Source of the DNA: Bradyrhizobium sp. STM 3843
Lineage (GTDB): Bacteria; Pseudomonadota; Alphaproteobacteria; Rhizobiales; Xanthobacteraceae
Reading direction: 5' to 3'
Length of the DNA stretch: 64,000 nucleotides
NCBI RefSeq assembly: GCF_000239815.1
Contig: NZ_CAFK01000157.1
Coordinates: forward strand, 1-64,000
Shown: positions 62,707 through 64,000 of the stretch, in pieces
How the letters are laid out: every line of letters begins with the position of its first letter
Position numbering within the stretch: the stretch's first letter is position 1
Program-made: the position numbers and the translations under genes
The notes under the pieces: generated by a model
What the model was told of the DNA's origin: nothing
Database searches by the model: none
What the model saw: the letters and a program-made list of their open reading frames with translations, nothing else

Positions 62707-63913
62707 GCTGTCCTCCGCTGGTTGGATGGGCGCGGATGGCGGCCGCTTCCTCCGTAATGTCGATGCCAACCGGGCACCAGGTGATGCAGCGTCCGCAGCC
62801 GACGCAGCCGGAGGTGCCGAACTGATCGATCCAGCTCGCAAGCTTGTGGGTGATCCATTGCCGATAACGCGCGCTGCCGCTTTGCCGCACGCTGCCGCCG
62901 TGCAGATAGGAGAAATCCAGCGTGAAGCAGGAATCCCATTTGCGGACCCGCTCCGCCGTGGCGCCGGCGAGATCGCTATGGTCCTCGACGGTCGTGCAGA
63001 AGCAGGTCGGACAGACCATGGTGCAATTACCGCAGGTGAGACATCGCGCGGCGACGTCGTCCCAGCGCGGGTGGTTGGCGTTCGTCTGAAGCAAATCCTT
63101 GATGCCGTCGGTGTCGAGCGTCCGGCCCATTTGGCTCCGCGTCTGCGCGATGACCGCGGCGGCCGCTTCGAGGTCAGCATCATCAGCGCGGCGCTGGGGC
63201 AGGCGGCTCAGCAAGCTGGCGCCTTCGTCACTCCCGACCTCGACCAGGAAATCGTGGCGTGATCCGTCGTGCAGCTCGGTCAGCGCAAGATCAAAGCCGC
63301 TCTCCGCCTGCGGGCCCGTTCCCATCGAGACACAGAAGCATGTGCCTCCGGCCTCAGCACAATTGACGGCGACGATGAACGCATCCCGTCGCCGCGATCC
63401 ATAGCCGGGGTCCGCATAAGCGCCCGCCAAGAACACCTTGTCCTGGATCGCCATGGCGTGGATTTCGCAGGCGCGCACGCCGATGAAGGCGAATTTGCGC
63501 CGCGTGACGGAAGGGGCCTCGATCGAAAATCCGTCATTATCGCGGCGCGCGGTCCACAGCGTCTCCACGGGCGGATGAAGAAAGCGTTTCCAGGATTCCG
63601 GGCCGACGGCAAAGCCGAACAGCGCGTCATCCGCGCGTCGTTCCAGACGATATCTGCCAGCGTCCTGATTGTCGGTCCATCCGGCGGGGAGTTGTGAGAG
63701 CTTGGCGATTTCGTCATAGACGATGGCGCCGTCGCGCACGGTCGGCCCCAGCACGCAATGATCGGCGGCCAGCGCGTCGATCAGCGCTTGCAGCCCATCG
63801 CGCGAAATGACGGCCGCGGCGGCCCTGACCGGCAGCGCGGTCCCGTCGGAACTCGTCGTCGCCGGTTCGCTGACGTTCTGCGACATCGCTCGGTTCCGGC
63901 AATCTTCGGACAT
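62693..63913 (-). CDS. Hydrogenase beta subunit, 4Fe-4S dicluster protein
   Basis: A 406-residue protein of the sulfhydrogenase beta (HydB/AsrA-like) type. Residues 1-280 form an unusual domain with cysteines in [14 protein letters not shown] and [13 protein letters not shown]; two 4Fe-4S motifs follow, [14 protein letters not shown] (about 289-302) and [16 protein letters not shown] (about 370-385). It is expected to hold iron-sulfur clusters between the gamma flavin and an external acceptor. It is the first gene of the operon. ATG at 63913 (behind GAGG) and at 63887 are both possible starts. Confidence 0.9.
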   Translation of the reverse strand: MSEDCRNRAMSQNVSEPATTSSDGTALPVRAAAAVISRDGLQALIDALAADHCVLGPTVRDGAIVYDEIAKLSQLPAGWTDNQDAGRYRLERRADDALFGFAVGPESWKRFLHPPVETLWTARRDNDGFSIEAPSVTRRKFAFIGVRACEIHAMAIQDKVFLAGAYADPGYGSRRRDAFIVAVNCAEAGGTCFCVSMGTGPQAESGFDLALTELHDGSRHDFLVEVGSDEGASLLSRLPQRRADDADLEAAAAVIAQTRSQMGRTLDTDGIKDLLQTNANHPRWDDVAARCLTCGNCTMVCPTCFCTTVEDHSDLAGATAERVRKWDSCFTLDFSYLHGGSVRQSGSARYRQWITHKLASWIDQFGTSGCVGCGRCITWCPVGIDITEEAAAIRAHPTSGGQHGGT

Positions 63914-63974
63914 TGCGGCCTCAATGGCCTTGCTGGGGTCCGCCGAGCCTTACCAGTCTCCGCCCTGGGTACCG

Positions 63975-63988
63975 TTGACTTTGATCAA
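63975..63988 (-). promoter_or_regulatory. FixK/FNR-type box upstream of the hydrogenase operon
   Basis: TTGACTTTGATCAA (on the minus strand TTGATCAAAGTCAA) is a TTGA-N6-TCAA dyad. Its centre is about 69 bases before the beta-subunit ATG, so a -41.5 activator position would put the transcription start near 63940 with a leader of about 27 bases. This fits micro-oxic induction by FixK2 or an FNR homologue. Confidence 0.7.
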
Positions 63989-64000
63989 GCTCGTACGAGC

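Overview
The window is a chromosomal stretch of a high-GC alphaproteobacterium. Gene content and order, long intergenic palindromic repeats, a sigma-EcfG-type promoter, FixK/FNR-type boxes and a sigma-54 promoter all suggest a Bradyrhizobium-like member of the Nitrobacteraceae. This assignment is inference from features; no 16S or marker search was possible. No rRNA, tRNA, CRISPR array, phage or complete insertion sequence was recognised.

Region by region. 0-5.8 kb: stress and redox genes. These are bolA and grxD (a BolA/CGFS-glutaredoxin pair) separated by an LtrA membrane protein and the ergothioneine genes egtB-egtD, then a macro-domain gene that appears to start at CTG inside a CTGA overlap. 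5.8-17 kb: a serine hydrolase, threonine aldolase, rpsD, an orphan CATase-like acyltransferase, a HpcH/HpaI aldolase, murI, a large membrane protein of unknown function and a TPR/glycosyltransferase-like protein. 17-22.9 kb: an eroding accessory segment. It holds a DMT exporter with a broken gene behind it, an Lrp regulator, a LysE exporter between imperfect direct repeats, an AT-rich membrane ORF, a frameshifted PLP decarboxylase and an Ada-type regulator that has lost half its zinc site.

22.9-35 kb: housekeeping and small metabolic genes. These are a nuclease, ddl, a DUF3291 protein, a DMT transporter, an M20 amidohydrolase, a zinc-ribbon protein with a FixK-type box upstream, a CYTH-CHAD protein, a lipid kinase, cytochrome b561, purB, and a TetR regulator coupled to a 57-codon upstream ORF. 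35-41.7 kb: a NarL/FixJ two-component pair diverging from a tightly packed five-gene cluster. The cluster encodes a MotA/TolQ/ExbB-like channel subunit, two small membrane proteins, a metallophosphoesterase and a Hanks-type kinase fused to a universal-stress domain. It is the best candidate here for an undescribed system. 42-52.6 kb: a PiT phosphate permease gene split by an in-frame TAG, dctA, rpe-allA-allE, an EF-hand protein behind a canonical sigma-54 promoter, a P1-family peptidase, a large MASE4-PAS hybrid histidine kinase and a divergent single-domain response regulator.

52.6-57.8 kb: a complete branched-chain amino-acid-type ABC transporter (livK, livF, livG, livM, livH). 58.8-64 kb: a group-3b-like soluble NiFe hydrogenase operon read leftwards: beta (4Fe-4S), a cyclic-nucleotide-binding protein, gamma (FAD/NAD(P), 2Fe-2S), delta (small), alpha (large) and the maturation protease. 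All its genes overlap or nearly abut, and a perfect FixK/FNR-type box lies just upstream. Together the regulatory sites suggest an organism that switches between oxic and micro-oxic life and has a general stress response.
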